DNA from: Microlunatus parietis
Lineage (GTDB): Bacteria; Actinomycetota; Actinomycetes; Propionibacteriales; Propionibacteriaceae
Reading direction: 5' to 3'
DNA length: 64,000 bases
NCBI RefSeq assembly: GCF_013407955.1
Contig: NZ_JACCBU010000001.1
Span: forward strand, 3,596,001 to 3,660,000
Shown: piece by piece, positions 15,478 to 24,498 of the stretch
Layout of the letters: each line of letters opens with the position of its first letter
How positions within the stretch are numbered: the stretch's first letter is position 1
Notes under the pieces: generated by a model
Told to the model about the DNA's origin: nothing
Databases searched by the model: none
The model's input: the letters and a program-made list of their open reading frames with translations, nothing else
Program-made: the position numbers and the translations under genes

Positions 15478-16713
15478 ATGTCCGTCGTCCGCCCGATCGT
15501 GCTGAACGTCGCGTACCTGATGCTGGGTGCCGCGATCTTCGTCGCGTTCGTGCTGCTCCAGATCGGCGTCGGTCAGTTGCTGGTGGCGCTCACCCCGCTG
15601 CCGATCTGGGCGGTCGTGATCATCGTCGTGCCGCCGATGTTCGCCGTCGGGCTGCTGCCCGGGCTGCGCGAGGTCGAGGTCGCGGCCTGCCGGACCCTGC
15701 TCCGGGTGGACCGGGAGTTGATCACTCCGCAGCACCCGACCTGGGAGCACCGCTGGCGCGCCGCGGCCTGGGTGATCCTGCACATCCTGGTCGGCGGCGT
15801 GATCGGGCTGGCCCTGGTCGGCGTACCGGTCGCGCTGGGCGGCTGGGTGGCCACCGGCGGTGGCGAGATCGGCCCGGACGGTCGGCTGATCGCCGAGCCG
15901 GCCCTGGTCGCACTGGCGATCTTGGTCGGCCTGGTCACCCTGATCGCGGCCGTCGTCGCGGCCTGGCTGGTCGGGCTGCTGCTGCGCCGGCTGGTGCCGA
16001 TCTTCCTCGGCCCGACCTGGCGGGACCGGCTCGAGTTGGCCGAGCAGCGGCTGCGGACCGAGGCCGAGCACCGCCGGCTGGCCCGGGACCTGCACGACGG
16101 GATCGGGCACGCGCTGAGCATCATCTCGCTGCAGGCCAGCGCCGGTCGCCGGATCCTGGAAACCCAACCGGACAAGGCCGCCCGGTCGCTCGAGGTGATC
16201 GAGACCACCTCCCGGAACGCCGCCGATGATCTTGACCGGATGCTGGCCGTGCTGCGGGACCGGGCCGCGCCGCGCTCTCCCGACCCGGGCCTGGACTCCG
16301 TACCGACGTTGATCACCGCCCACCGCGAACTCGGCGTCGAGATCGACGCGTCGGTGGAGATCACGCCGGGGCTGGCGCCGTTGCTGTCGACGACCGCGTA
16401 CCGGATTATCTCGGAGGGGCTGACCAACGCGCGGCGGCACGGCACGGGGGAACGGACCCGGCTGGAACTGACCGCCGACGAGGCCGGCGTGTCGATCATG
16501 ATCAGCAACCCGTACCGGAGACGCCGGCAGGCCCGCAGCAGCGGCGGCCGCGGGATCACCGGGATGCGGGAACGTGCGGCGTTGTTCGGCGGCACCGTGT
16601 CGGCGGGCGTCGAGCCGGGCGCCGACGGCGAGAATGAGTGGGTTCTTCGGGTACGACTGCCGGCGCAGGGCACGAGCAGGTCCGAAGCAGCGCCAGACGG
16701 GAGCAGGACATGA
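15478..16713 (+). CDS. Sensor histidine kinase, NarL/DesK-type (HisKA_3)
   Basis: Membrane kinase of about 411 residues. Two pairs of hydrophobic segments in residues 5-60 and 95-175 form a putative-sensor membrane domain; the dimerisation and phosphoacceptor helix is RRLARDLHDGIGHALSIISL with His206. The ATPase domain has the N-box ISEGLTNARRHG and the G-box SSGGRGITGMRERA. The start at 15478 (GGATAGGG just upstream) fits the first membrane span. It overlaps the response regulator gene by ATGA, so the pair is co-translated. The signal is unknown; nothing adjacent reveals a target. Confidence 0.92.
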   Translation: MSVVRPIVLNVAYLMLGAAIFVAFVLLQIGVGQLLVALTPLPIWAVVIIVVPPMFAVGLLPGLREVEVAACRTLLRVDRELITPQHPTWEHRWRAAAWVILHILVGGVIGLALVGVPVALGGWVATGGGEIGPDGRLIAEPALVALAILVGLVTLIAAVVAAWLVGLLLRRLVPIFLGPTWRDRLELAEQRLRTEAEHRRLARDLHDGIGHALSIISLQASAGRRILETQPDKAARSLEVIETTSRNAADDLDRMLAVLRDRAAPRSPDPGLDSVPTLITAHRELGVEIDASVEITPGLAPLLSTTAYRIISEGLTNARRHGTGERTRLELTADEAGVSIMISNPYRRRRQARSSGGRGITGMRERAALFGGTVSAGVEPGADGENEWVLRVRLPAQGTSRSEAAPDGSRT

Positions 16714-17369
16714 CGGGTACGGCAGACGGCGAGATCACCGTTGTCCTGGTCGACGACGAGCCGATCGTCCGGCAGGGCCTGCAGACGATCATCGAGAGCG
16801 ACCCGCAGCTGCGGGTGATCGGCGAGGCCGGCGACGGCGCCGAGGCGGTCTCGGTGGTCCGGAGCAAGCGTCCCGACGTCGTCTGCATGGACGTCCGGAT
16901 GCCGAACGTCGACGGGATCCGGGCCACCGAACTGGTGCTCGGGCTGCCGGAGCCGCCGCGGGTGCTGGTGATCACGACGTTCGCCAGCGACGAGTACGTG
17001 TTCGACGCGATGCGGGCCGGCGCCTCGGGCTTCCTGCTCAAGCGGGCCGACGCCGACCAGGTGATCTCCGCCGTCCGGACCGTGGCCCGCGGCGACAGCC
17101 TGGTCTTCCCCGAGTCGATCCGGCAACTGGTCGGCCAGCACAAGCCGGAGAAGGCCGGCTACACCGGGCCGCCGCTCACCCCGCGCGAGACCGAAGTGCT
17201 CGGCCTGATCGCGCAGGGCCTGACCAACGCCGAGATCGCGGACCGACTGGTGCTCGGCGTCGAGACCGTACGGACCCATGTCAGCGGCCTGCTTGGCAAG
17301 CTCGGCGCCCGGGACCGTACCCAGGCGGTGGTGATCGCCTTCACGACCGGCCTCGTGCCGACCGAGTAG
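16710..17369 (+). CDS. NarL/LuxR-type response regulator
   Basis: Response regulator of about 219 residues. The receiver domain has the acidic pair DDE (15-17), phosphoacceptor Asp61 in VCMDVRMPNVDG and the conserved Lys in FLLKRAD (about 110). The C-terminal LuxR-type helix-turn-helix runs LTPRETEVLGLIAQGLTNAE then RLVLGVETVRTHVSGLLGKL. It is coupled to the kinase gene by an ATGA overlap and should be its partner. No palindromic target site is evident next to it. Confidence 0.95.
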   Translation: MTGTADGEITVVLVDDEPIVRQGLQTIIESDPQLRVIGEAGDGAEAVSVVRSKRPDVVCMDVRMPNVDGIRATELVLGLPEPPRVLVITTFASDEYVFDAMRAGASGFLLKRADADQVISAVRTVARGDSLVFPESIRQLVGQHKPEKAGYTGPPLTPRETEVLGLIAQGLTNAEIADRLVLGVETVRTHVSGLLGKLGARDRTQAVVIAFTTGLVPTE

Positions 17370-17447
17370 CAGCAGTCCCAACTACGCGCCTTTGACAAGA
17401 GTTTGAGTGAAGCAACAAACTGTTACCTCACCCAAAGGAGGATCAAA

Positions 17448-19217
17448 GTGGCGGACATCGAGGACGTACTCCACGCGATCGAAAGACGCCAGACCTCGGC
17501 AGGGATGGCTGAGACGCAGGTCCTCGACTTCAAGACCGAGAAGCCGAATCCGAAGGAGACCTTTCAGGACCTCGCCGAGGCTTCCGTCTGCTTCGCAAAT
17601 GCGGGCGGTGGCAGCATCGTCGTGGGCGTCCGAGACGTCGGAACTGGCACCGATGCCTTCGTCGGTACTGACCTTGACCTCCACCAACTGCGGTCGCGGA
17701 TCTACGACCTGACCGAACCGCACCTCACCGTTGCGATCCGCGAGTTGATCTGGGCGGGAAAGAGGCTCGTGGAGATTCAAGTTCCGGAGGGACTCGACGT
17801 CTACTCGACAGGCAAAGGGTTGTTCCTGCGCCGTTGGACCGACCAATGTCGCCCGATGCGTCCTGCGGATGTCGCGCGTCTCAGCGACGACCGCAACGGT
17901 ATCGACTGGAGTGCTCAACCCAGCGGTCGTCCGATTGATGACGTGGATCCGCAAGCCATGCAGCAACTCCGAGTTCTCCTACGCTCGAGTGGCGAAACAG
18001 CCAAGGAACAACTCGCGCGCCTGGCGGACCACGAACTCCTTCGCGAACTGCGGCTCGCGCTGCCGGACGACCTGCTGACCCGAACAGCCGACTATCTTCT
18101 GTGTCCGCCCTCCGGCTCAACGGCCCACGATTTGATCGTCTACCAGCACCGGCAGACGGCCTCGGGAGAGGCAGACCAGGTCCGCCGCTGGCAGCCGCCG
18201 ATGCTGACCGCGTTCACCGAGTCGATGGCCGTGATCGCAGCAAGGATCGGTGTCACCCCGGTCAACACCGCCAGGGGTCAGCAACTCGCGATCGAGGACT
18301 ATCCGACCGCTGCCGTTCGTGAGGGGCTGGCCAACGCACTGATCCATGGTGACCTCCGAGAGCGGCGGGCAATCCAAATCGAGCACTCTCCGGAGGCCCT
18401 CACGGTCCGGTCTCCCGGACCGTTGGTCAGTGGGATCACGCCGCAGAACATTCTCACGCATGGGTCGCGGGCGCGATTTCCACTCCTTGCCGCCACGATG
18501 CGCGTTCTCGGGCTTGCGGAAGAACTCGGTCAAGGCGTCGACCGGATGTACCGGGAGATGGTGCGGAGCGGGCGCACCGTGCCCAGGGTTCACGTCGACG
18601 AAGGACAGACGACCGAAACGGTCGTCGACTTCCGTGGCGGCCCACCCAATGTTCGATTGGCCCGTTTCGTCGCGGACCTTCCGGAAGCCGAACAGAGAGA
18701 CACCGATGCCCTTCTGATCACGCTGCTCCTCTGCCAGAAGAGGAGCGTCACTGCCAAGGACGTCTCAACAGCAATTCAGCGCGATCCGAGGGAGGCGGAA
18801 GGAGTGCTCCGGCGGCTCGCTCACGGCGACGCCAAGATCCTGGAACCAACGGCCGGGACAGTGAACCGTCGACAACCCAACTACCGATTCACCGGCGCAG
18901 CGTTGGCGGCACTCGGACCTGCCGTTGCCTACAGCAGGCGTACTGCTTCCGAGACCGACCGCAAGGTCATCGATCACCTACGCGACTACGGAACCATCAA
19001 CAACTCGACCCTGCAGCGGATCTTCGATGTCGACGTCTATCAGGCACGCGATCTGCTTCGTGATCTCGTCGGCCGAGAACTGCTGGTTCGCGTGTCCGAG
19101 CAAACCCGGGGAGTGGCAGTCAGGTACGGGCCGGGGCCGAAGTTTCCGCAGAAAGGACGCAGACGCACCGCGGTCAAGTCGACCGACGATGCCGCGCCGG
19201 CGTTCTTCGACGAGTGA
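17448..19217 (+). CDS. AlbA_2/Schlafen-type ATP-binding protein with RecG-like C-terminal domain
   Basis: Protein of about 589 residues. Residues 20-130 contain an AlbA_2 (Schlafen-like) domain: TQVLDFKTE, ASVCFANAGGGSIVVGVRD, then the RLVEIQVPE strand. A HATPase_c_4-like region follows around 285-365 (AVREGLANALIHGDLRERRA, then EELGQGVDRMYREM) and two winged-helix segments fill the C-terminus. The GTG at 17448 is chosen because AAAGGAGG sits seven bases upstream. Related proteins are annotated as RecG-like regulators; Schlafen/AlbA_2 domains also occur in anti-phage systems. G+C is lower than in its neighbours (38/60 and 36/60 in two hand-counted lines against 40/60 upstream and 43/60 downstream), suggesting transfer. 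Confidence 0.8.
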   Translation: MADIEDVLHAIERRQTSAGMAETQVLDFKTEKPNPKETFQDLAEASVCFANAGGGSIVVGVRDVGTGTDAFVGTDLDLHQLRSRIYDLTEPHLTVAIRELIWAGKRLVEIQVPEGLDVYSTGKGLFLRRWTDQCRPMRPADVARLSDDRNGIDWSAQPSGRPIDDVDPQAMQQLRVLLRSSGETAKEQLARLADHELLRELRLALPDDLLTRTADYLLCPPSGSTAHDLIVYQHRQTASGEADQVRRWQPPMLTAFTESMAVIAARIGVTPVNTARGQQLAIEDYPTAAVREGLANALIHGDLRERRAIQIEHSPEALTVRSPGPLVSGITPQNILTHGSRARFPLLAATMRVLGLAEELGQGVDRMYREMVRSGRTVPRVHVDEGQTTETVVDFRGGPPNVRLARFVADLPEAEQRDTDALLITLLLCQKRSVTAKDVSTAIQRDPREAEGVLRRLAHGDAKILEPTAGTVNRRQPNYRFTGAALAALGPAVAYSRRTASETDRKVIDHLRDYGTINNSTLQRIFDVDVYQARDLLRDLVGRELLVRVSEQTRGVAVRYGPGPKFPQKGRRRTAVKSTDDAAPAFFDE

Positions 19218-19247
19218 GGAGACCGCCCGGACTGCAACCCGTTCCGG

Positions 19248-19278
19248 CCCCTGACACGGCGGAATCGGGCGTCAGGGG
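19248..19278 (+). terminator. Inverted repeat after the AlbA_2 gene, probable terminator
   Basis: CCCCTGAC (19248-19255) and GTCAGGGG (19271-19278) pair perfectly over eight bases around a 15-base loop, 30 bases past the stop codon. No U-tract. Confidence 0.45.
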
Positions 19279-19408
19279 GTGGGCGTGGCAGACTAGCCTC
19301 GCTCGATCGGCCTTGAGAAGGTGGAGACGCCCGGCCGGCACGTGGGGATTCGCCGAGCCGTGGCGGAATCGAGAGGCATGGAGAGTTGAGGATGAAGGCG
19401 GTGGTGGG

Positions 19409-20281
19409 ATGAGTACGCCGACGCGCACGGACGACCGCGAATTCAACCCGGTGTACCACTCCTACGGCGCGCACAAGGCCGGCCTGCCGCCCTTCGTGCC
19501 GTACTTCAAGGAGCTGTGGCACCGGCGCGGCTTCGCCGCCGAACTGAGCAAGGCGACCATGCGGGGCGCCAACTCGACGACGTTCTTCGGCCAGGCCTGG
19601 CTGATCCTCAACCCGCTGCTGATGTCCGGCATCTACTACCTGCTGGTCACGATCATCCGGAATCGGCACGACCCGACGTTCTTCACCCACCTGATGCTGG
19701 CCCTGTTCGCGTTCACGCTGATCCAGACCTCGGTCAGCACCGGGGCGACCTCGGTGACCGGCTCCGGCAAACTTGTGATGAACACAGCGTTTCCGCGGCT
19801 GCTGATCCCGCTGTCGGCGGTGCGGACCGCGTTCTTCCGGTTCCTGCCGACGCTGCCGGTGTACCTGATCGCGCACATAGCCCTCGGCCTGCCCTGGCAC
19901 CCGAGGATGCTGCTCTCGTTCTACTTCCTCGCCTGCATCGTCATTTTCGGGATGGGCCTGGCCGCGATCTTCGCCACCATGCAGGTCTACTTCCGGGACA
20001 CGTCGAGCTTCCTGCCGTACTTCCTGCGCCTGTGGCTCTACCTGTCGCCGGTGCTGTGGAACTTCGAGATGCTCAGCAAGATGGACCGCGTCATCCAGAC
20101 GGTCGTCCAGCTCAACCCGGCCTACCACATGCTGACCGGCCTGACCGACCTGGTGCAGAACGGTCCGATGCCGGGCCCGGTGACCTGGATCGCTTCCGCC
20201 GCCTGGGCCCTGGCGGCCGTCGTGGTCGGATTCCTGTTCTTCATGTCGAGGGAGCGTGATTTTGCTGTCCGTCTCGTCTGA
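19409..20281 (+). CDS. ABC-2 type permease for polysaccharide/teichoic acid export (Wzm/TagG-like)
   Basis: Membrane protein of about 290 residues with a cytoplasmic N-terminus containing the amphipathic approach to the membrane (YFKELWHRRGFAAEL), then six hydrophobic spans from about residue 50, and the region PAYHMLTGLTDLVQN before the last span, typical of Wzm/TagG permeases. It should form the pore that moves a lipid-linked polymer out of the cell with the ATPase encoded next. The ATG at 19409 follows GGTGGTGGG; longer readings have no support. Its last 26 bases overlap the ATPase gene. No glycosyltransferase genes are adjacent, so the polymer is unknown. Confidence 0.88.
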   Translation: MSTPTRTDDREFNPVYHSYGAHKAGLPPFVPYFKELWHRRGFAAELSKATMRGANSTTFFGQAWLILNPLLMSGIYYLLVTIIRNRHDPTFFTHLMLALFAFTLIQTSVSTGATSVTGSGKLVMNTAFPRLLIPLSAVRTAFFRFLPTLPVYLIAHIALGLPWHPRMLLSFYFLACIVIFGMGLAAIFATMQVYFRDTSSFLPYFLRLWLYLSPVLWNFEMLSKMDRVIQTVVQLNPAYHMLTGLTDLVQNGPMPGPVTWIASAAWALAAVVVGFLFFMSRERDFAVRLV

Positions 20282-21074
20282 CCCCGACACCTCGAAGGCG
20301 CCGTCACCCTCGCTCGCGGTGAAGGTCGAGGAACTCTCGATCACGTACAAGACGTCCTTCGAGCGCAAGCCCACGCTGAAACAGGCCCTGATCCGGTTCG
20401 GCCGCGGCCAGCGTGCCGTCAAGGAGGTCAAGGCCCTCCGGGACGTCTCGTTCGAGGTGCCCACCGGGACCGCAATGGGCATCATCGGTGCCAACGGCGC
20501 CGGCAAGTCCACCCTGATGCGCGCGATGGCCGGCATCCTGCCGCCGTCCTCCGGCACCATCGAGGTGTGGGGCCGGGCCAGCACCCTGCTCGCCCTCGGC
20601 GTCGGTTTCAACAAGGACCTGACCGGCCGCGAGAACATCATCCTCGGCGGCCTGGCCGCCGGGCTCTCCCGCAAGGAGGTCGAGGAGCAGGCCGACGACG
20701 TCGCCGAATGGACCGAACTGGGCGACTTCATCGACATGCCGATGCGGACCTACTCGTCCGGCATGTCGGCCCGGCTCGGCTTCTCGGTCGCCGTGCACAT
20801 GAAGCCGGACATCCTGATGATCGACGAGGCGCTGTCCACCGGTGACGCACACTTCCGGGAGAAGGCGAACGCCAAGATGGCCGAACTGCGTGAGAGCGCT
20901 CGGGCCATGTTCCTGGTCTCGCACGGCCTGGGCAGCATCAAGGAGATGTGTACCGAGGCGATCTGGCTGGACAAGGGCAAGCTGATGATGCGCGGCGAGC
21001 CGGAAGAGGTCGTCGACGCGTACATGAAGTTCCTCAAGGTGAAGAAGTCGGCGACGACGACCGAGGACATCTGA
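20256..21074 (+). CDS. ABC ATPase for polysaccharide/teichoic acid export (Wzt/TagH-like)
   Basis: ATPase of about 272 residues. Motifs: Walker A GANGAGKST (about 80-88), ABC signature YSSGMSARLGFS (about 167-178), Walker B DILMIDEALSTGD (about 186-198), H-loop FLVSHGLGS. The stretch between Walker A and the signature (LLALGVGFNKDLTGRENI) is diagnostic of the O-antigen/teichoic acid exporter subfamily. There is no C-terminal carbohydrate-binding extension of the Wzt type. Start either GTG 20256 or TTG 20262; the TTG lies a more usual seven bases from GAGGGAG. It is coupled to the permease gene by overlap. Confidence 0.92.
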   Translation: MILLSVSSDPDTSKAPSPSLAVKVEELSITYKTSFERKPTLKQALIRFGRGQRAVKEVKALRDVSFEVPTGTAMGIIGANGAGKSTLMRAMAGILPPSSGTIEVWGRASTLLALGVGFNKDLTGRENIILGGLAAGLSRKEVEEQADDVAEWTELGDFIDMPMRTYSSGMSARLGFSVAVHMKPDILMIDEALSTGDAHFREKANAKMAELRESARAMFLVSHGLGSIKEMCTEAIWLDKGKLMMRGEPEEVVDAYMKFLKVKKSATTTEDI

Positions 21075-21078
21075 CTTC

Positions 21079-22005
21079 TTGTCGATCTTGCGATCGCTGG
21101 CCCGGCCGGACTGGCTGGCCACCCTGATCCGTGAGCGGTACGGGCTCGCGGTCGACTCGGTCGTGCTGGTCCGGTCCTTCGTCAACGACGTGTACCGGGT
21201 CCGTTCCGGGTCCGGCGATCAGCTGCTGAAGGTCTACCGGCACGGCGGGCCGAGTGTGGACGAGGTGGCCTGGGAGGTGGCCCTGACGCGGCACCTGACC
21301 GGGTGCGGGATCCGGGTGCCGCAGGTGCGTGACTGCCTCGATGGCGGGCCGGTGCCGGTGATCGACTTTCCCGAGGGACCACGGCCGGTCACCTTGTCCG
21401 AGTACGTGGTCGGGGACAAGCCGCGGCCGCCGTTCGACGACGCGCTCTATCGCCGCTTCGGGGTGGCGGTCGCGGAGCTGCACGAGGCGGCCCGCGGCTT
21501 CGTCTGTGAGCTGCCGAGGAGGCCGTACGACCTCGACGGGCGGATTCTGGCACCGCTGCGGCGGGTGCTCGTAGTCGACGGGCTTGCACCGGCCGACCGG
21601 GAGCTCGTGGAACGGGCGGCCGCCCTGGCCACGGGACGGCTGACCTCGCTGCTGCCGGCGCTGGAGCCGGGTGTCCGGCACGGCGACGTGACGCTGGACA
21701 ACCTGCTGCTCGCGGGCGATAGCATGATCATCTACGACTTCGACCTGGCCGGCCCGGGACCGCTGGTGGACGATCTGACCGGGGTCGCCGGCACGCCGCA
21801 GTGGCCGGCGTTTCTGGCCGGCTACCGTACCGTCCGTGATCTTGACGATGATCAACTCGCCGCGCTGCCGTGGCTCCGGATCGCCGCCACGATCGAGCAC
21901 CTGGACTTCCACCTGATCCGCAAGCCGGCCATCCTGGGCAGCGAGACGCTCGGCGAGGGATGGGTGTCGGGCAACCTGGAGGCGCTTAAGCTTCTGGTTC
22001 CATGA
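21079..22005 (+). CDS. Aminoglycoside-phosphotransferase-fold kinase
   Basis: Cytoplasmic kinase-fold protein of about 308 residues. The catalytic loop HGDVTLDNLLL (about 202-212) has the expected Asp and Asn, and the metal-binding Asp is in IIYDFDLAGPG (about 217-227). The N-lobe lysine is in LLKVYRHG. Such proteins phosphorylate small molecules such as homoserine, choline, sugars or antibiotics; nothing fixes the substrate here. The TTG start, four bases after the ATPase stop, is the best fit but unproven. The stop overlaps the following gene by ATGA, so it belongs to the same transcript as the BNR protein and perhaps the exporter. Confidence 0.8.
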   Translation: MSILRSLARPDWLATLIRERYGLAVDSVVLVRSFVNDVYRVRSGSGDQLLKVYRHGGPSVDEVAWEVALTRHLTGCGIRVPQVRDCLDGGPVPVIDFPEGPRPVTLSEYVVGDKPRPPFDDALYRRFGVAVAELHEAARGFVCELPRRPYDLDGRILAPLRRVLVVDGLAPADRELVERAAALATGRLTSLLPALEPGVRHGDVTLDNLLLAGDSMIIYDFDLAGPGPLVDDLTGVAGTPQWPAFLAGYRTVRDLDDDQLAALPWLRIAATIEHLDFHLIRKPAILGSETLGEGWVSGNLEALKLLVP

Positions 22006-23180
22006 TCACCGACGAGTTGATCACCGGGATCGACGAGCAGATCGTCTTCCGGTACGCGGTCGACGGAGTGTCCTGGTTCCAGACCCGCGCCGACCGGCTC
22101 CCCGACGGCTCGGTCCTGATGTTGCTGCAGGAGATCATCGACAACGACAACTACCTCGGCTCGCACTGGACCCGGACGGGTGACGGTGGCGCCACCTGGA
22201 GCCGGCCGGAGCCGATCCCGTCGCTGGCCCGAATCGATCATGGCGGCGGGCTGGAGGAGTCGATCCTCGATGTGACGCCCGGCCTGCATCCGCAAACCGG
22301 CACCGTGATCGCGATGGGCCAGAACACCTGGTATCAGGACGGTGCGCTGCGCACACCCCTGCAGGATCGCTACATCTTCTACGCGGTACGGGATCCGGGC
22401 GGGACCTGGGGTCCGCGGCGGAAGCTCGACTGGGGCCATCCCGAGGCGACGGCGTCGCAGTCCTGCGGCTGCGGGCAGCGGCTGGTGCTGCCCGACGGTG
22501 ACGTCCTGGTGCCGCTCAGCTGCTCGCCGTATGGGCGGCGGGATCGGGCCGCGACCACCCTGCGCTGCGGCTTCGACGGTGAGCAGCTGACCGTGCGTGA
22601 ACACGGGCGGATCCTGCGGCATCCGGTGGACCGGGGCCTGCTGGAGCCGAGCCTGGCACTGTTTCATGATCAGTTCCTGCTGACCATCCGGGCCGAGGAC
22701 GGGCTGGCGTACGTGAGCCGGTCGGTCGACGGGCTGGACTGGGCCGACCCGCGGCCGTGGACGTACGACGACGGGGAGCCGCTGCCGACCACGACCACGC
22801 AGCAGCAGTGGCTGACCCACAGCGACGGGCTCTACCTCTGCTACACCCGGCAGACTCCCGACAACCCTGCCGTGCCGAGGCACCGCGCGCCGCTCTTCCT
22901 GGCCCGGGTCGATCCCGGGACGCTGCGGCTGATCCGGGCCACCGAGCGGATCGCCGTCCGGATGCGCGGTGACGGCCGTGCCGTACCCAACACCGTCCCG
23001 ATGCTCGGCAACTTCGCCACCGTCGCCGCGAGCCCGGACGAGTCCTGGATCACCGTCGGCGAACACAACCCGAGGACCGGCTTCGACGGCGACACGATCG
23101 TCGCCCGGATCCGCTGGTCCCGCCCCAACCGCCTCGTGACCCGAGAACGTGGAAAGTCGGGGCCACCAGACCCGGCGTAA
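22002..23180 (+). CDS. Cytoplasmic BNR/sialidase-fold protein
   Basis: Protein of 392 residues built of repeated BNR-type strands: RTGDGGATWSRP (about 57-68), RDPGGTWGPR and SRSVDGLDWADP mark blades of a six-bladed propeller. No signal peptide, so probably cytoplasmic unless exported by another route. The GH33 FRIP motif is absent, the corresponding part reading SWFQTRADRLPDGS, so sialidase activity is not supported; relatives are simply called exo-alpha-sialidase-like. The ATG overlaps the kinase-fold gene. The C-terminal end (WSRPNRLVTRERG) directly precedes a region of repeats and a dead gene. Confidence 0.78.
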   Translation: MITDELITGIDEQIVFRYAVDGVSWFQTRADRLPDGSVLMLLQEIIDNDNYLGSHWTRTGDGGATWSRPEPIPSLARIDHGGGLEESILDVTPGLHPQTGTVIAMGQNTWYQDGALRTPLQDRYIFYAVRDPGGTWGPRRKLDWGHPEATASQSCGCGQRLVLPDGDVLVPLSCSPYGRRDRAATTLRCGFDGEQLTVREHGRILRHPVDRGLLEPSLALFHDQFLLTIRAEDGLAYVSRSVDGLDWADPRPWTYDDGEPLPTTTTQQQWLTHSDGLYLCYTRQTPDNPAVPRHRAPLFLARVDPGTLRLIRATERIAVRMRGDGRAVPNTVPMLGNFATVAASPDESWITVGEHNPRTGFDGDTIVARIRWSRPNRLVTRERGKSGPPDPA

Positions 23181-23212
23181 CCTTCCACACTCCCGCGTCG
23201 AACACGTTCCCG

Positions 23213-23266
23213 GAGCCTGTCGAAGGGCAAGGCCCGATCTGGCTCGGCACCTCGACAAGCTCAGTG
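23213..23266. repeat. REP-like repeat pair (inverted)
   Basis: GAGCCTGTCGAAGGGC (23213-23228) and CCTCGACAAGCTCAGTG (23250-23266) are inverted versions of the same unit, separated by 21 bases, and can form a long hairpin. They lie at the N-terminal break point of the kinase-like remnant that follows. Confidence 0.75.
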
Positions 23267-23289
23267 CACGCCGGAATCACGCGCCCTGG

Positions 23290-23626
23290 CGCGACGAAAT
23301 CCCGGTGCGGTCCCTGGCCGATGATCATCAGCACCCGGTGACCTACTTCTGCGGGGGTTCGCGGCACCTCGCGAAGATCATCGAGCTCTTCGACACCGTG
23401 TTCGTCCTCGATGTCGATCGGGAAACCCTGCTGCGCCGATTGGCCCGTCGACCGGAGCACGAGTTCGGCGGCAAGCAGGCCGAGCGAGACTTCCTGGCAG
23501 GGCGGTACCGGACCAGGGCGGACCGCATCCGGGATCGCCGCCTGCCCGAGGGGCGATCGTGATCGACACCGGCCGTCCGCTCGCCGGGTCGTCGACGAGA
23601 TCCTCCGGTACACCCTTCCTGAGTGA
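23290..23626 (+). pseudogene. Remnant of a P-loop kinase-like paralog, truncated and frameshifted
   Basis: The translation VTYFCGGSRHLAKI, VFVLDVDRETLLRRLARRPE and EFGGKQAERDF matches the C-terminal half of the intact gene at 24499-25122 (VTFFCGGSRNVTKI, VYVLDVDLETLLSRLARRPE, EFGGKQSERDL). After LPEG one base is missing and the next homologous piece, AIVIDTGRPLA, is in another frame; a second shift precedes VVDEILRYTLPE. The P-loop half is gone, replaced by the REP-like pair. The rest of the 23181-23725 gap contains only the leader of the next gene. Confidence 0.85.
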
Positions 23627-23725
23627 CCTCACCCGTGAGCGACGCCACAGCCGTTCCCGGTCAGGAATCGCGTCGCCGTTCGGCTCTAGGCACGAAGTGC
23701 CACCGACCACGGGAGGGACAGCCGC

Positions 23726-24421
23726 ATGCGTATCACCGTCTTCGGGGCCCACGGCCTCACCGGCCGCCTGCTCACCGAGCAGGCGCTCGCCGCCGGGCAC
23801 GAGGTCGCCGCGGTCACCCGGCGGCCGGACTCGTTCCCGTTGCACCATGATCGACTCGAAGTCGTTGGTGCCGACGTCCTCGATTCGGCGGCCGTCGACG
23901 CGGCTGTGGCGGGCCGGGAGGCGGTGCTGTCGACGCTCGGCGTACCCGCGAGCCGGGAGCCGATCAGCACGTACTCGCGCGGGGTGATCAACGTCATCGC
24001 CGCCATGCGCCGGCATCGGGTCCGGCGCTTGGCCGTCGTCAGCTCGAGCGGGGTCGATCCGCGGCCGTATACCGACGGCGGGATCCTGTTCAATCGCGTG
24101 CTCCTGCCCTACGTGACGCGCGTGCTGGGCAAGACCCTGTATGACGACATGCGCCGGATGGAGGCGTTGGTCAGGGACAGCGAGCTGGACTGGACGATCG
24201 TGCGCCCGAGCGGGCTCTTCCACCTGCCGTCGATCACCGATTACACCGTGGTCGAGGGACACGCCGACGGCCGGTTCACCGCCCGCGTCGACGTGGCCGC
24301 CAGCCTGCTGGCCCTCCTCGACGACGATCGGCACGTGCGAAGGACCGTCAGCGTGATCACCACGGTCGGCAACCCCACCCTGTTCCAGTGGATCCGCCGC
24401 GAGGCACTCGCCAAGCCGTGA
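23726..24421 (+). CDS. NAD(P)-binding atypical SDR (NmrA/SDR_a5-like)
   Basis: Protein of about 231 residues with an N-terminal Rossmann motif VFGAHGLTGRLLTEQALAAG (about 5-24), a second strand ending in TRRP that suits NADP, the DVLDSAAVDAAVAG segment and the strand LAVVSSSGVD. The YxxxK catalytic pair of classical SDRs is not obvious; the LDWTIVRPSGLF motif places it with atypical SDRs such as NAD(P)H-binding YwnB-like proteins. GGGAGGGA lies six to seven bases before the ATG. Substrate unknown. It separates the dead kinase-like gene from its intact paralog, so the three may come from a local duplication. Confidence 0.85.
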   Translation: MRITVFGAHGLTGRLLTEQALAAGHEVAAVTRRPDSFPLHHDRLEVVGADVLDSAAVDAAVAGREAVLSTLGVPASREPISTYSRGVINVIAAMRRHRVRRLAVVSSSGVDPRPYTDGGILFNRVLLPYVTRVLGKTLYDDMRRMEALVRDSELDWTIVRPSGLFHLPSITDYTVVEGHADGRFTARVDVAASLLALLDDDRHVRRTVSVITTVGNPTLFQWIRREALAKP

Positions 24422-24498
24422 GCGACCGCGCTCCGCGCTCGACGGACGCGAGGAAATCCGGTCGTGTCCCGTCGGCATCGACCGTTACGCTCCCTGCG

